Below are positions 18,407 through 27,082 of a stretch of 64,000 bases of DNA, in pieces. Positions within the stretch are counted from its first letter, which is position 1. The number at the start of each line of letters is the position of its first letter. This DNA comes from Agromyces aurantiacus (GTDB taxonomy: Bacteria; Actinomycetota; Actinomycetes; Actinomycetales; Microbacteriaceae), in the NCBI RefSeq assembly GCF_016907355.1, contig NZ_JAFBBW010000001.1, forward strand, positions 3,534,001 to 3,598,000. Reading direction: 5' to 3'. The position numbers were made by a program, and so were the translations under genes. The notes beneath the pieces were generated by a model that was not told where the DNA came from, made no database searches, and saw only the letters and a list, made by a program, of their open reading frames with translations.

Positions 18407-19141
18407 TCACTCCGTGCCGGTCAGCGCCGCACGATTCGCGAGATATCTGCGCCGACCGACGAGCCGCCACACGCCGCGCACGGGCGCGGGCAGATGGAAC
18501 CGCAGCCACTCGTCGCCGCCGTCGGGCTGCGCCGCGAGGATCGCGCCGAGCTGGTCCCAGGTCTTGCCCTTGGGGGTCGCCCGGCGACCGTGCACGGATG
18601 CCGCGTCGGCCTCCTTCTGCGTGATCACGGCCTCGATGACCGGCACGATGTTGGCCTCCTCGTCGGGCAGGTGCACGGCGAGCGCCGCGTTGACGCCGTC
18701 GAGTGCGGCGAGCACCGCCGTGGCATCCGTCGCCCGACCGCTCGCCCGCCACGCGGGCAGCGCCGCGTCGAGCGCCCGCAGGTGCACGAGCATCACGGCG
18801 TGCTGCTCCTTCATGCGGTCGACGTGACCGGCGCACGCGGGTGCGCGCTCCTCGAGCGTGTCCCACAGGTGCTCGTCCTCGAACTCGTGGTGCGCGTGCA
18901 GGCTCACCGCGAGCATCGAGAGGTGGTCGCCCACGAGGTCGGCGTGCGCGGCATCCCCCTCGGCGACGCCGCGCACGAGTGCGGGACCCTCACCGAACGA
19001 CGCCCGGTACATGCGGTGGATCTCGATCATGCCGCGTGCGTCGCACGTCTTCCCGGCGGCGGCCGCGCCGGCGCCAGGGCTCGCGCCGGCTCCCGGCGCG
19101 CCGTGCGGGTCGCCGCTCGGCGGCAGTGCGGTCGCGGCCAT
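18407..19141 (-). CDS. Hemerythrin HHE-domain protein
   Basis: A 244-residue protein with a four-helix hemerythrin domain. The likely iron ligands are visible as His/Glu in EIHRMYR, DHLSMLAVSLHAHHEFEDEH, HVDRMKEQHAVM and HLPDEEANIVP, spanning about residues 40-180. The family binds a diiron centre and senses or stores O2, NO or iron. A poorly conserved 35-residue Ala/Gly/Pro N-terminus precedes it; the ATG at 19141 has a GGAG at suitable distance, while the ATG giving MIEIHRMYR is an alternative start. The C-terminal 60 residues (FHLPAPVRGVWRLVGRRRYL) look amphipathic and could touch the membrane. Confidence 0.9.
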   Translation of the reverse strand: MAATALPPSGDPHGAPGAGASPGAGAAAAGKTCDARGMIEIHRMYRASFGEGPALVRGVAEGDAAHADLVGDHLSMLAVSLHAHHEFEDEHLWDTLEERAPACAGHVDRMKEQHAVMLVHLRALDAALPAWRASGRATDATAVLAALDGVNAALAVHLPDEEANIVPVIEAVITQKEADAASVHGRRATPKGKTWDQLGAILAAQPDGGDEWLRFHLPAPVRGVWRLVGRRRYLANRAALTGTE

Positions 19142-19270
19142 CTGGGCTCCGATCCTCGGCGACGGATGCTGCTGCGCGCGACGTTACGACTCCGCTCGCG
19201 CCGGGGCAAGGCTCGGAGTCCCCCGCGTCCGGGGGGCGGGCCTCGCGGCACCCGCCCCGATGCCCATTCC

Positions 19271-19338
19271 TGCGGATATACGATCCGGCGCGCTGTGATT
19301 CAGGCGCGCCGACCGGGGTGTCGGATCGTATATCCGCA
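19271..19338. repeat. Long interrupted palindrome (16-bp perfect arms) in a 304-bp spacer
   Basis: TGCGGATATACGATCC (19271-19286) is the exact reverse complement of 19323-19338. Inside it a second stem, GGCGCGC (19287-19293) with GCGCGCC (19304-19310), is possible, giving a branched structure. It lies between two minus-strand genes in a spacer (19142-19445) in which I see no ORF. It may terminate the kinase-side transcript or be a dispersed palindromic repeat; the arms are notably A/T-richer than the surroundings. Confidence 0.8.
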
Positions 19339-19445
19339 GAACTGAACGTGGGACGGAGGCGCGGGAGGAGGAGCGAGAGGGCGGGGGCGCGGATGGGCAG
19401 CACGGCGGGGCAGGGGGCGGGGCGGGGCGGGGGCGCGGATGGCGC

Positions 19446-20153
19446 TCAGGCGCCGACCTCGACGCGCCACGTCGCGCCCGAGACGACGAGGTCGGCACGG
19501 GCGACGGTCGGCTCGATGATGCGCGCGTTCGCGCCGTCGACCTCGAGCGCCCACGCGAGCGCCGCCTCGGGCGTGCGCCCGAACGCGGCGTGCCGCTCGA
19601 CGAGCCGGCGCACGCGCTCGTCCTCGCTCGCCTGGACGAACCACGCCTCGTCGAGCAGGTCGCCCACGCGGCTCCACGGCGGGGCGTCGACGAGCAGGTA
19701 GTTCCCCTCCACGACCACGATGGCCGCCGCGGGGTCGATCGCGATCTCGGCCGCGACGGGCTCGTCGACCGAGCGCTCGAAGCCCGGCGCGTACACGGCG
19801 TGGTCGGTCTCGGCGACGACGCGGTCGAGCAGCGCCGCGAACCCCCATCCGTCGAACGTCTCGATCGCACCCTTGCGGTCGCGCAGGCCGAGCCGGTCGA
19901 GCGTCGCGTTGGCGAGGTGGAATCCGTCCATCGGCAGGTGCACGGCGATCGGGCCGGCCTCGGCCGCGCCATCCGCTCGGTTCAGCTCGGCGACCAGCGC
20001 CTGGGCGAGCGTGGACTTGCCGGCGCCCGGGCTGCCCGTGATGCCGATCAGCACGCGAGGGGCGGATGCCGCGGCGAGCGCGTCGCGGGCGAGCTCCGCG
20101 AGCGCGGCGAGCGCGTCCGTCGGGTGCTCGGGTGGCTGGTCGGGCGAACCCAT
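19446..20153 (-). CDS. Nucleoside/nucleotide kinase-family P-loop protein (PRK/uridine/pantothenate kinase-like)
   Basis: A 235-residue P-loop kinase. Walker A GITGSPGAGKSTLAQAL is at about residues 38-54, the substrate loop VHLPMDGFHLAN follows at about 75-86, and VVVEGNYLLVDAPPW is the Walker B region seen in uridine kinase, pantothenate kinase and the FrcK-like fructose kinases. The sugar or nucleoside substrate is not clear. The ATG at 20153 is preferred over an upstream ATG, since upstream residues are non-conserved and lie in the divergent promoter region shared with the DUF1801 gene. Confidence 0.88.
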   Translation of the reverse strand: MGSPDQPPEHPTDALAALAELARDALAAASAPRVLIGITGSPGAGKSTLAQALVAELNRADGAAEAGPIAVHLPMDGFHLANATLDRLGLRDRKGAIETFDGWGFAALLDRVVAETDHAVYAPGFERSVDEPVAAEIAIDPAAAIVVVEGNYLLVDAPPWSRVGDLLDEAWFVQASEDERVRRLVERHAAFGRTPEAALAWALEVDGANARIIEPTVARADLVVSGATWRVEVGA

Positions 20154-20309
20154 GGCTCCAGCATGGCGCACGCACGAGCGGATCCGCCGCGCCGTTCGAT
20201 CAGGAATCGAGAAGCGAGCGTCGGGCGACGCGCGTAGCGTGACGAGCAGCATCGATCGACCGGGCGGACGGCCGCCCGATCGCACGACCCGACCACGAGG
20301 AGACCGAAG

Positions 20310-20744
20310 ATGGCCGAGAAGACCGACGGGCTGACCAAGGAAGAGCGCGACGCCGTCAAGCAGCGCGCGAAGGAACTGCGGGAGCAGGCGAAGGCCGGCA
20401 AAAACCGGGCCGCGGGCGAGCAGGCGGTGCGCGAGGCGATCGACCCGCTGCCGGCCGACGACAAGGAGTTGGCCGAGGGGTTCGTGCGCGTCGTGTCAGC
20501 GGTCGCGCCCGAGCTCATGCCGCGGACCTACTACGGCATGCCGGCGTTCGCGAACGGCGACGGGAAGGTCGTCGTGTTCATGCAGCCCGCCTCGAAGTTC
20601 AAGGCCCGCTACGCGACGATCGGGTTCGAGGATCGCGCGAACCTCGACGACGGCGACATGTGGCCGACGGCGTTCGCGGTGCGCTCCTGGACGTCGACGG
20701 TCGAGGAGCGACTCACCGAGCTGGTGCAGCGCGCCGTCGGCTGA
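20310..20744 (+). CDS. DUF1801 domain protein
   Basis: A 144-residue protein with a charged coiled-coil-like N-terminus (KEERDAVKQRAKELREQAK) and a YdhG-type DUF1801 core, seen in PELMPRTYYGMPAFANGDGK and VVVFMQPASKFKARYATIGF. In Bacillus the related YdhG/Fra protein acts as an iron chaperone, but most family members have no assigned function. A GAGGAG ribosome site lies at 20297-20302. It diverges from the kinase gene. Confidence 0.88.
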   Translation: MAEKTDGLTKEERDAVKQRAKELREQAKAGKNRAAGEQAVREAIDPLPADDKELAEGFVRVVSAVAPELMPRTYYGMPAFANGDGKVVVFMQPASKFKARYATIGFEDRANLDDGDMWPTAFAVRSWTSTVEERLTELVQRAVG

Positions 20745-20789
20745 ACCGGACCCTTGCCGCCGCATCGCCGACGGCGTATCGTGCGGCGC

Positions 20790-21398
20790 ATGGGGGGCCG
20801 TCACGTCGGTGGCGCGTCGACGACGATCGCACTCGCGCTCGTCCTCACCGGCTGCGCCGGTGGGGGCAACGCCCCTGTCAGCCCGAGCCCGACGCCCTCG
20901 CCCACGCAGAGCGCGAGCACCTCGCCCACGCCGACGGCGTCGGGCCAGGTCGACCCCAACGCTCCCGCCGGCCAGTGCGCGGATGACGCCCTGCGGGTCA
21001 CGTTCGTGGATGCCGACGGCGGTGCGGCGGGGTCGACCTACTCCGACCTCGTCTTCACCAACACCGGCAGCGACGCCTGCGAGCTCCGCGGCGCGCCGGG
21101 GGTGTCGGTGGTCGACGATTCGGGCGTGCAGCTCGGCGAGGCCGCCGAGCGGCAGGGCGACGAGGACCCGCCGACGCTCACGCTCCAGCCGGGCGGCGAG
21201 GTCGTCGCGCAGTTGAAGGCGGTCAACATCGATCCCGGTGGCGGCCCGCTCGTCGACTGCCCGGTCGTCTACGGCTCCGCCTACCTGGTGTACCCGCCGC
21301 ACAGCTTCACCGCGGTCGAGGTGACCACGGGCGACCGGGTGCCCGCGTGCGACAGCACGACGCCGTTCCTCACGATCGGGCCGGTGGCGGAGGACTGA
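20790..21398 (+). CDS. DUF4232 lipoprotein
   Basis: A 202-residue lipoprotein. The signal ends in the lipobox LTGC about 20 residues in, followed by a Pro/Ser/Thr linker (SPSPTPSPTQSAST), then a DUF4232 domain opening with CADDALRVTF and containing FTNTGSDACELRGAPGVSVV, with cysteines likely forming a disulphide. Function of DUF4232 is unknown; it is a common actinobacterial exported domain. GTG at 20781 is an equally plausible start. Its last 29 bp overlap the 3' end of the convergent F420-type gene. Confidence 0.88.
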   Translation: MGGRHVGGASTTIALALVLTGCAGGGNAPVSPSPTPSPTQSASTSPTPTASGQVDPNAPAGQCADDALRVTFVDADGGAAGSTYSDLVFTNTGSDACELRGAPGVSVVDDSGVQLGEAAERQGDEDPPTLTLQPGGEVVAQLKAVNIDPGGGPLVDCPVVYGSAYLVYPPHSFTAVEVTTGDRVPACDSTTPFLTIGPVAED

Positions 21399-21870
21399 TT
21401 CCCGGGCCCGTCGCCGGGTCGACGCGGAACACCGGGTAGTCGCCCGCGACCCGCTCGAACTCCTGCCGCGGCGAACTCCAGCGCACCGCCATGTGCGGTC
21501 GCGCCCCGAACGCCACGAGCAGGTACCGCCGCAGGATGGGCGGCCGTTCGGCGACCGGGACCTCGCTCAGCACGACCTCCTCGCGGTGCCGTCGGATGAG
21601 CGCGGCGCGGCCTCCGGCGGCGCGCACGTTGCGCACCCACCCGACGTCCTGGCCCAGCATCGAGACGAGGTACCGGATGCCGCGGCGCCGGACGATCGCG
21701 AGCGGCACGCGCCGGGGCCGGCCCGTCGTGCGCCCGCGCGTCTCGAGCACGACCGCGAACGGGGCCAGCCCCCGCTCGATGCGGCGCATGAAGCGGCGCT
21801 GGATCTCGCGCGTCTCCGCGTCGGGGCGGCCTCCGGCGTATCGGGCGCGGGCCCGTTCGGTGTAGCCCAC
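21370..21870 (-). CDS. Deazaflavin (F420)-dependent nitroreductase-family protein
   Basis: A 166-residue split-barrel protein of the DDN/FDOR group. The diagnostic LETRGRTTGRPRRVPLA (about residues 42-58) and GWVRNVRAAGGRAAL (about 78-92) are present; these regions bind the F420 phosphate and deazaflavin in relatives. Substrates vary widely and cannot be named. It is convergent with, and overlaps, the DUF4232 gene. A second, distinct member of this family occurs at 37596-38018. Confidence 0.88.
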   Translation of the reverse strand: MGYTERARARYAGGRPDAETREIQRRFMRRIERGLAPFAVVLETRGRTTGRPRRVPLAIVRRRGIRYLVSMLGQDVGWVRNVRAAGGRAALIRRHREEVVLSEVPVAERPPILRRYLLVAFGARPHMAVRWSSPRQEFERVAGDYPVFRVDPATGPGISPPPPARS

Positions 21871-21915
21871 GCGGCGATTCTCGCACGCCCCGCCGACGCG
21901 GGCGGGTCGGGTCGT

Positions 21916-22281
21916 TCAGCGCGGGGCGACGATCGCGCCGGCGTGCGCGGCGACCCACTCGACGAGCGGCAGCATGCGGTCCATGAGCTCGCGGCCGAGG
22001 TCGGTGAGCGCGTACTCGACGCGCGGCGGGACCTCGGGGTACGAGGTGCGCACGACGAGCCCGTCGGTTTCGAGGGTGCGGAGCGTGGAGGCGAGCATCT
22101 TCTCGCTGATGCCCTCGACCTCGCGGCGCAGCTCGCCCCAGCGGAGCGTGCCGTCGGTGAGCGCGAGGAGCACCAGCACCCCCCACTTGCTCATGATGTG
22201 GTCGAGCACCACGCGCGTCGGACACCCGTCGAGGAAGACATCGCCGGAGCGTTCCCGGATCTGCGCAAGACTTACCGTCAC
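21916..22281 (-). CDS. HxlR-family redox-type regulator (QorR-like)
   Basis: A 121-residue winged-helix protein. The HxlR core is complete: CPTRVVLDHIMSKWGVLVLL, RWGELRREVEGISEKMLAST LRTLE and GLVVRTSYPEVPPRVEYALT. A single Cys at residue 20 sits in the position used by thiol-sensing HxlR members such as QorR and YodB. The GTG start overlaps the proposed operator. Divergent placement from an NmrA-type NAD(P)H quinone reductase fits the established qorR/qor arrangement, in which quinone or diamide stress releases the repressor from the shared promoter; here this is inference. Confidence 0.92.
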   Translation of the reverse strand: MTVSLAQIRERSGDVFLDGCPTRVVLDHIMSKWGVLVLLALTDGTLRWGELRREVEGISEKMLASTLRTLETDGLVVRTSYPEVPPRVEYALTDLGRELMDRMLPLVEWVAAHAGAIVAPR

Positions 22282-22312
22282 GTGGGTAACTTACCGAAAA
22301 GTGGGTACCCAC
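22282..22312. promoter_or_regulatory. Putative HxlR operator in the divergent promoter
   Basis: The segment holds GTGGGTAACTTACC (22282-22295) and the perfect palindrome GTGGGTACCCAC (22301-22312), giving GTGGGTA twice at 19-bp spacing, in an A/T-rich pocket of the short spacer. GTAC-centred sites are usual for HxlR regulators. It would control both the regulator and the reductase. Confidence 0.65.
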
Positions 22313-22376
22313 GAAAGGGAAGGTGAGCGCCATCCCCTCGGTTGGCCTCGGTGAACCGATCGAAGGGACTTCCCCC

Positions 22377-23252
22377 ATGACCATCCTCGTCACCGCCGCC
22401 TCGGGCCGACTCGGCCGCCTCGTGATCGACGCCCTGCTCACCCGGGGCGCGAGCCCCGCCGACCTCGTGGCGGGCGCGCGCGACACGACGAAGCTCGCGG
22501 ATGTCGCGCGCCGAGGCATCCGCGTCGTCGAACTCGACTACACGCGCCCCGAGACCATCGCGCCCGCGGTCGCGGGCGTCGACTCGATGCTGCTCGTCTC
22601 GGGCACCGACTTCGGGAACCGCGTGCCGCAGCACCGCGCGGTGATCGAGGCCGCGAAGGCCGCCGGCGTCGCGAAGCTCGCCTACACGAGCGGGCCGAAG
22701 GCCGACACGAGCGAGCACGTCCTCATGCCGGAGCACCGCGGCACCGAGCAGGCGATCGCCGAGGTCGGCGTTCCCGCGGTACTCCTGCGCAACAACTGGT
22801 ACACCGAGAACTACGAGCAGGATGTCGCGATCGCGGCGAGCACGGGCGTTATCGCCGCGGCGACCGGCACGGGCCGCGTCGCGTCCGCGCCGCGGCGCGA
22901 CTACGCCGAGGCGGCCGCGGTCGTGCTGCTCGAGGACGGCCACGTCGGGAACGTGTACGAGCTCGGCGGCGACGAGCCGTGGACCTTCGCGGAACTCGCC
23001 GCCGCGGCATCCGAGGTGCTCGAACGCGACGTGGAGTTCGTGGCGCAGTCGCCGTCGGAGCGAGTCGCGTCGCTCATCGCCGCGGGCCTCGACGAGGGCA
23101 CGGCCGGATTCGTCGCGGCGATCGACGAGGGCATCGCGCGAGGTGACCTGGCCGGATCGGATGGCACGCTCTCGCGCCTCATCGGCCGGCCGACCACGCC
23201 GCTCGTCGACGCGCTGCGGGAGATCGTCGACGCGCAGCGCGCGGCCGCCTGA
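22377..23252 (+). CDS. NmrA-family NAD(P)H-dependent quinone oxidoreductase (QorB-like)
   Basis: A 291-residue atypical short-chain dehydrogenase. The nucleotide-binding turn is TAASGRLGRLVIDALL (residues 6-21, GxxGxxG-like), with a quinone-reductase body: YTSGPKADTSEHVLMPEHRG, LLRNNWYTENYEQDV and GNVYELGGDEPWTFAELAAA. It resembles E. coli QorB and PcbER-like NmrA proteins that reduce quinones with NADPH. The divergent HxlR gene suggests induction by electrophiles. The start ATG at 22377 begins the first beta strand; GAAGG (22362-22366) is the probable ribosome site. Confidence 0.9.
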   Translation: MTILVTAASGRLGRLVIDALLTRGASPADLVAGARDTTKLADVARRGIRVVELDYTRPETIAPAVAGVDSMLLVSGTDFGNRVPQHRAVIEAAKAAGVAKLAYTSGPKADTSEHVLMPEHRGTEQAIAEVGVPAVLLRNNWYTENYEQDVAIAASTGVIAAATGTGRVASAPRRDYAEAAAVVLLEDGHVGNVYELGGDEPWTFAELAAAASEVLERDVEFVAQSPSERVASLIAAGLDEGTAGFVAAIDEGIARGDLAGSDGTLSRLIGRPTTPLVDALREIVDAQRAAA

Positions 23253-23415
23253 GCGGGCGCCCGCGGGCGGCGGGCGCCGCCTGACCGCGCCGCCTCGTGC
23301 CGCAATCCTGAGGTTAAGTCAAGACCCTTGAAACGCTTCCCCCCGATCGGGGGTGCGTGTTAGCGTCCCTTCACCTTGCCCGGTGATCCCGGGCGATTCC
23401 CTTGAAGGAGAGCAC

Positions 23416-25722
23416 GTGAACCGACGCACGCGCGGAGTGCTCGCTGTGGCTGCAGCGAGCGCGACCATGATCGCGGGGGCCGCCTTCGGCCAGACCGCGA
23501 TCGCGGCACCCGCGAACGACCTGAACACCGGCTCGGCAGGAGCCGCAGCAGCCCGCCCCGACAACCGCCCCGGCCCTCTCACGGAGCGGCAGAACGAGCG
23601 CCGCAAGGCGGCGCAGGAGCTCATCCTGTCCGGCCAGGCCGCGCCGAACGAGGACGGCGTGGTCCATCTCGCCGAGGACAAGTACTACGAGGCCGCGGTC
23701 ACCGGCACCGGGCGCCTGTTCACGATCCTCTCCGAGTTCGGCGACCAGGGCAGCGGCAAGCTCGGCACCGACCCGGGCCCGCTGCACAACCAGATCCCCG
23801 AGCCCGGTTCCGACAACAACAGCACGCACTGGCGGCCCAACTTCGACTCGGCCTACTACGACGACCTGTTCTTCGGCCCGGCTCCCTCGTTCGCCGACTT
23901 CTACACGAAGCAGTCGTCGGGCAACTACACCGTCGCCGGCGAGGTCAGCGACTGGGTGCAGGTGCCGAACAACGAGTCGACGTACGGCGACAACAGCGTC
24001 GAGGACTACGGCGGCGCATGGCAGTTCATCGAGGACTCGGGCAACGCCTGGTACGACGAGCAGAAGGCCAACGGCATGACCGATGCCGACATCAAGGCCG
24101 AGCTCGCGCAGTTCGACGTCTGGGACCGCTACGACTACGACGCCGACGGCAACTTCGACGAGCCCGACGGCTACCTCGACCACTTCCAGGCCGTGCACGC
24201 CGGCGAAGGCGAGGACGCCGGCGGCGGTGCCCAGGGCGAGGACGCCATCTGGTCGCACCGCTGGTACGTGAACGCGACGGACTACGGCCAGACCGGCCCG
24301 ACCGTCGGCGGCACGCAGGTGAAGTTCGGCGGCGCCCAGATCGGCGACACCGGCTACTGGATCGGCGACTACACCGTCGAGGCGGAGAACGGCGGCCTAG
24401 GCGTGTTCGCGCACGAGTACGCGCACGACCTCGGCCTGCCCGACTTCTACGACACCGCGGGCGGCGAGAACTCGACCGCCTTCTGGACGCTCATGTCCAG
24501 CGGCTCGTGGCTCGGCGACGGCACCGTCGACATCGGCACGAAGCCCAACTACATGGGCCCGTGGGAGAAGCTCCAGCTCGGCTGGCTCGACTACGCCGTC
24601 GTGAACCCCGGCCAGTCCGGCGACTACACGCTGAGCCCGGCGGCCCGCCAGGTCGACGGCCAGGAGCAGGCGCTCGTCGTCGACGTGCCCGACCAGGGCA
24701 TCACGTCGGAGTACACGACGCCCGCCTCCGGAACCCATGCGTGGTGGACCGGCAGCGCCGACGACCTCAACTCGACGCTCACCCGCACGGTCGACCTCAG
24801 CGGCATCCGCTCGGCGACGGTCACGGCCAAGGCGTGGTACGACATCGAGGCCGGCTACGACTACCTCTACGCCGAGTACCGCCCGGTCGGCACGACCGAC
24901 TGGAAGCAGATCGGCTCGCCGATCGACGGCTCGACGAACGGCAAGTGGTCGACGGTCCGCTTCAGCATCCCGGGCGGCGCGAACACCGAGTTCCGCTTCC
25001 GCTACCAGACCGACGGCGGCGTGCACTACGCCGGCGCGTTCCTCGACGACATCACGATCAAGAACGGCGGCACCACGCTGTTCAGCGACGACGTCGAGCA
25101 GGGCGACAACGGCTGGACCGCGGCCGGCGGCTTCAAGGTCAGCACCGGCACCGAGACGAGCGAGGGCGACCGCTACTACCTCGTCGAGAACCGCACCTAC
25201 GTCGACTACGACGCGACCCTCGAGACGGGTCCGTACCAGTTCGACAAGGCGTACACGGCGCCCGACCACGTCGAGCACTTCAAGTTCCAGGACGGCATGC
25301 TGGTCTGGGCGGTCGACGAGGCGTACGGCGACAACAACACCATCGAGCACCAGGGCCACGGCCTCGCGCTCCCGGTGGACGCCGACCCGGTGAAGTTCAC
25401 CTACGACGACGGCACCGGCCCGAGCAACCGCCGTCAGCCGTTCGACGCGACCTTCGGGCTGCAGACGATCGACCGGACCGTGCTGCACAAGGAGGTCCTG
25501 AGCGGCAAGGGCAAGAACCAGACGGTCGTGACCAAGGAGGCCGTCGGCTCCGACGGTTCCGAGACGCAGACCGCGACGTTCTCGGACAAGGTCGAGGACG
25601 CGTACTTCAGCTCGACCAACCCGCTCGGCGGCGTCATGGTCGCCGGCCACGGCGTGACGGTCACGGTGAAGACGCAGACGACCGGCGGCACGATGACGGT
25701 CAGCGTCGTCAACCCGCAGTAA
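23416..25722 (+). CDS. Secreted immune inhibitor A-type metalloprotease (peptidase M6)
   Basis: A 768-residue exoprotease. A signal peptide occupies residues 1-31 (Arg-rich start, hydrophobic AVAAASATMIAGAAFG, cleavage near AIAA). A propeptide follows, then the M6 catalytic domain with the zinc site HEYAH at residues 333-337 and the downstream GLPDFYDTAGG; the C-terminal half contains jelly-roll modules (TVTAKAWYDIEAGYDYLYAEY, FRYQTDGGVHYAGAFLDDI) normal for InhA. InhA proteins degrade host or environmental proteins. The GTG at 23416 follows GAAGGAG (23404-23410). Upstream, TTGAAACGCTTCCC (23328-23341) could be a LacI-type or general control site. Confidence 0.95.
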   Translation: MNRRTRGVLAVAAASATMIAGAAFGQTAIAAPANDLNTGSAGAAAARPDNRPGPLTERQNERRKAAQELILSGQAAPNEDGVVHLAEDKYYEAAVTGTGRLFTILSEFGDQGSGKLGTDPGPLHNQIPEPGSDNNSTHWRPNFDSAYYDDLFFGPAPSFADFYTKQSSGNYTVAGEVSDWVQVPNNESTYGDNSVEDYGGAWQFIEDSGNAWYDEQKANGMTDADIKAELAQFDVWDRYDYDADGNFDEPDGYLDHFQAVHAGEGEDAGGGAQGEDAIWSHRWYVNATDYGQTGPTVGGTQVKFGGAQIGDTGYWIGDYTVEAENGGLGVFAHEYAHDLGLPDFYDTAGGENSTAFWTLMSSGSWLGDGTVDIGTKPNYMGPWEKLQLGWLDYAVVNPGQSGDYTLSPAARQVDGQEQALVVDVPDQGITSEYTTPASGTHAWWTGSADDLNSTLTRTVDLSGIRSATVTAKAWYDIEAGYDYLYAEYRPVGTTDWKQIGSPIDGSTNGKWSTVRFSIPGGANTEFRFRYQTDGGVHYAGAFLDDITIKNGGTTLFSDDVEQGDNGWTAAGGFKVSTGTETSEGDRYYLVENRTYVDYDATLETGPYQFDKAYTAPDHVEHFKFQDGMLVWAVDEAYGDNNTIEHQGHGLALPVDADPVKFTYDDGTGPSNRRQPFDATFGLQTIDRTVLHKEVLSGKGKNQTVVTKEAVGSDGSETQTATFSDKVEDAYFSSTNPLGGVMVAGHGVTVTVKTQTTGGTMTVSVVNPQ

Positions 25723-25757
25723 CGGCGATCGGCTCCGGCTGACGCGCTGAGCACGAG

Positions 25758-25789
25758 GCGGGCCCGTCCCTTCGGGGGGGCGGGCCCGC
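25758..25789 (+). terminator. Hairpin terminator after the M6 protease gene
   Basis: 9-bp GC stem GCGGGCCCG / CGGGCCCGC with a 14-nt loop, 35 bp after the stop codon. It is followed by TCCGTCATT, so at most a weak U-tract. Confidence 0.65.
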
Positions 25790-25972
25790 TCCGTCATTCC
25801 GGATCGCGCCGGTCGACGGGAATCGGGCACGGCCCATCTCCGCCGATCACACGGCGGGTTCGCACGACACGATGGCGGCGCGATCGGGCGTGTTGCGGCA
25901 TCCGCTCGTGGCCGCCGTACGCTCGGCACTGGGACCGGGAGCGTCCGGGCAGACCGGCCCCGGAGGAGAGCC

Positions 25973-27043
25973 ATGTCGCAGTCACCGTCGCCGTCCGAGC
26001 CCCCGTCGGAGCCGCTGCCGCCGTCGTATCCGCCGCCCCCGTCCGACGCGCTGAACACCATCGAGCACATGCGCGAGTCGGTGTTCTTCGAGCAGCCGCA
26101 CCGCCGGCGCAAGCTGCAGCGCTTCTGGATGCTGCTCCCGTTGTCGGCCGTCATCGCGGCCGCCGGCGTAGTGGCCGACTCGACCGCCACGGTGATCGGC
26201 GCGATGATCGTGGCGCCGATGATGCTGCCCATCCAGGGCACGATGCTCGCGACCGTGCTCGGCGACCGCCGCAACCTCACCCGCTCGGTGCTCATGATGC
26301 TCGCCGGCGCCGGCGCGGCGATCCTCATCGGCTGGCTCGTCGGCGCGATCGTCGCGAGCCCCGTCACCGAGGAGTCGAACACCCAGGTCGCGGCGCGCGC
26401 GACCCCGGGGCTGATCGACCTGCTCGCCGCGCTCGCCACCGGCGCCGTCGGCTCGATCGCCCTCGTGCGCAAGGACATCTCCGATACCCTGCCCGGCGTG
26501 GCGATCGCGATCTCGCTGGTGCCGCCCCTCGTCGTCGTGGGCATCGCCGCGGAATCGGGCGACTGGGGCAGCTCGCTCGGCTCGCTGCTGCTGTTCGCCG
26601 CGAACGTGGCGGCGATCCTCGGGACGGGCGTCGTGATCATGACGATCTACCGGGTGGCGCGCTGGGGCGGCGTGCTCGCGGCCGCCGGGTCGACCCCGGT
26701 GCCCGGGGTGAAGACCGTGAACCGGCGGCGGTCGAACATCGCCATCGCCGGCATGCTCGTGCTCGTCGCCATCCCACTCGGACTCTCGACGTTGGTGACC
26801 CGGACCCTGAACTCGGAACAGGCGGCGATCACGCGCGCAGCCGACGACTGGGCCGGCGATCGCGACCTCGACGTCGTCTCGGTCGAGTACGTCTCGGCGC
26901 TCACCTACCTCGTGCGCGTGACCGGCGGCGATGCGGCCCCGGATGTCGCGCCCCTCGCCGACCGGCTCGAATCCGCCGGGGTCGACCCCTCGAACGTCGA
27001 GGTGCAGTGGATCCCGTCGGTGCGCGTGAACGCGGGCGACTGA
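25973..27043 (+). CDS. DUF389 (TIGR00341-like) membrane protein
   Basis: A 356-residue membrane protein. A Pro-rich cytoplasmic tail (residues 1-25) is followed by six predicted membrane segments between residues about 50 and 235. The family signature is clear: ADSTATVIGAMIVAPMMLPI, then LLAALATGAVGSIALVRKD and GVAIAISLVPPLVVVGIA. The C-terminal 90 residues form a soluble domain. No function has been assigned to DUF389. A GGAGGAG ribosome site is at 25962-25967. Confidence 0.92.
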   Translation: MSQSPSPSEPPSEPLPPSYPPPPSDALNTIEHMRESVFFEQPHRRRKLQRFWMLLPLSAVIAAAGVVADSTATVIGAMIVAPMMLPIQGTMLATVLGDRRNLTRSVLMMLAGAGAAILIGWLVGAIVASPVTEESNTQVAARATPGLIDLLAALATGAVGSIALVRKDISDTLPGVAIAISLVPPLVVVGIAAESGDWGSSLGSLLLFAANVAAILGTGVVIMTIYRVARWGGVLAAAGSTPVPGVKTVNRRRSNIAIAGMLVLVAIPLGLSTLVTRTLNSEQAAITRAADDWAGDRDLDVVSVEYVSALTYLVRVTGGDAAPDVAPLADRLESAGVDPSNVEVQWIPSVRVNAGD

Positions 27044-27082
27044 GCGTCGCGCCGCGATGATCGGCCGTGCGGGACATCGCCG

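Noticed and set aside
23328..23341. TTGAAACGCTTCCC before the M6 protease as a LacI operator
   Set aside because: Only three bases each side are symmetric; too weak to list as a site of its own.
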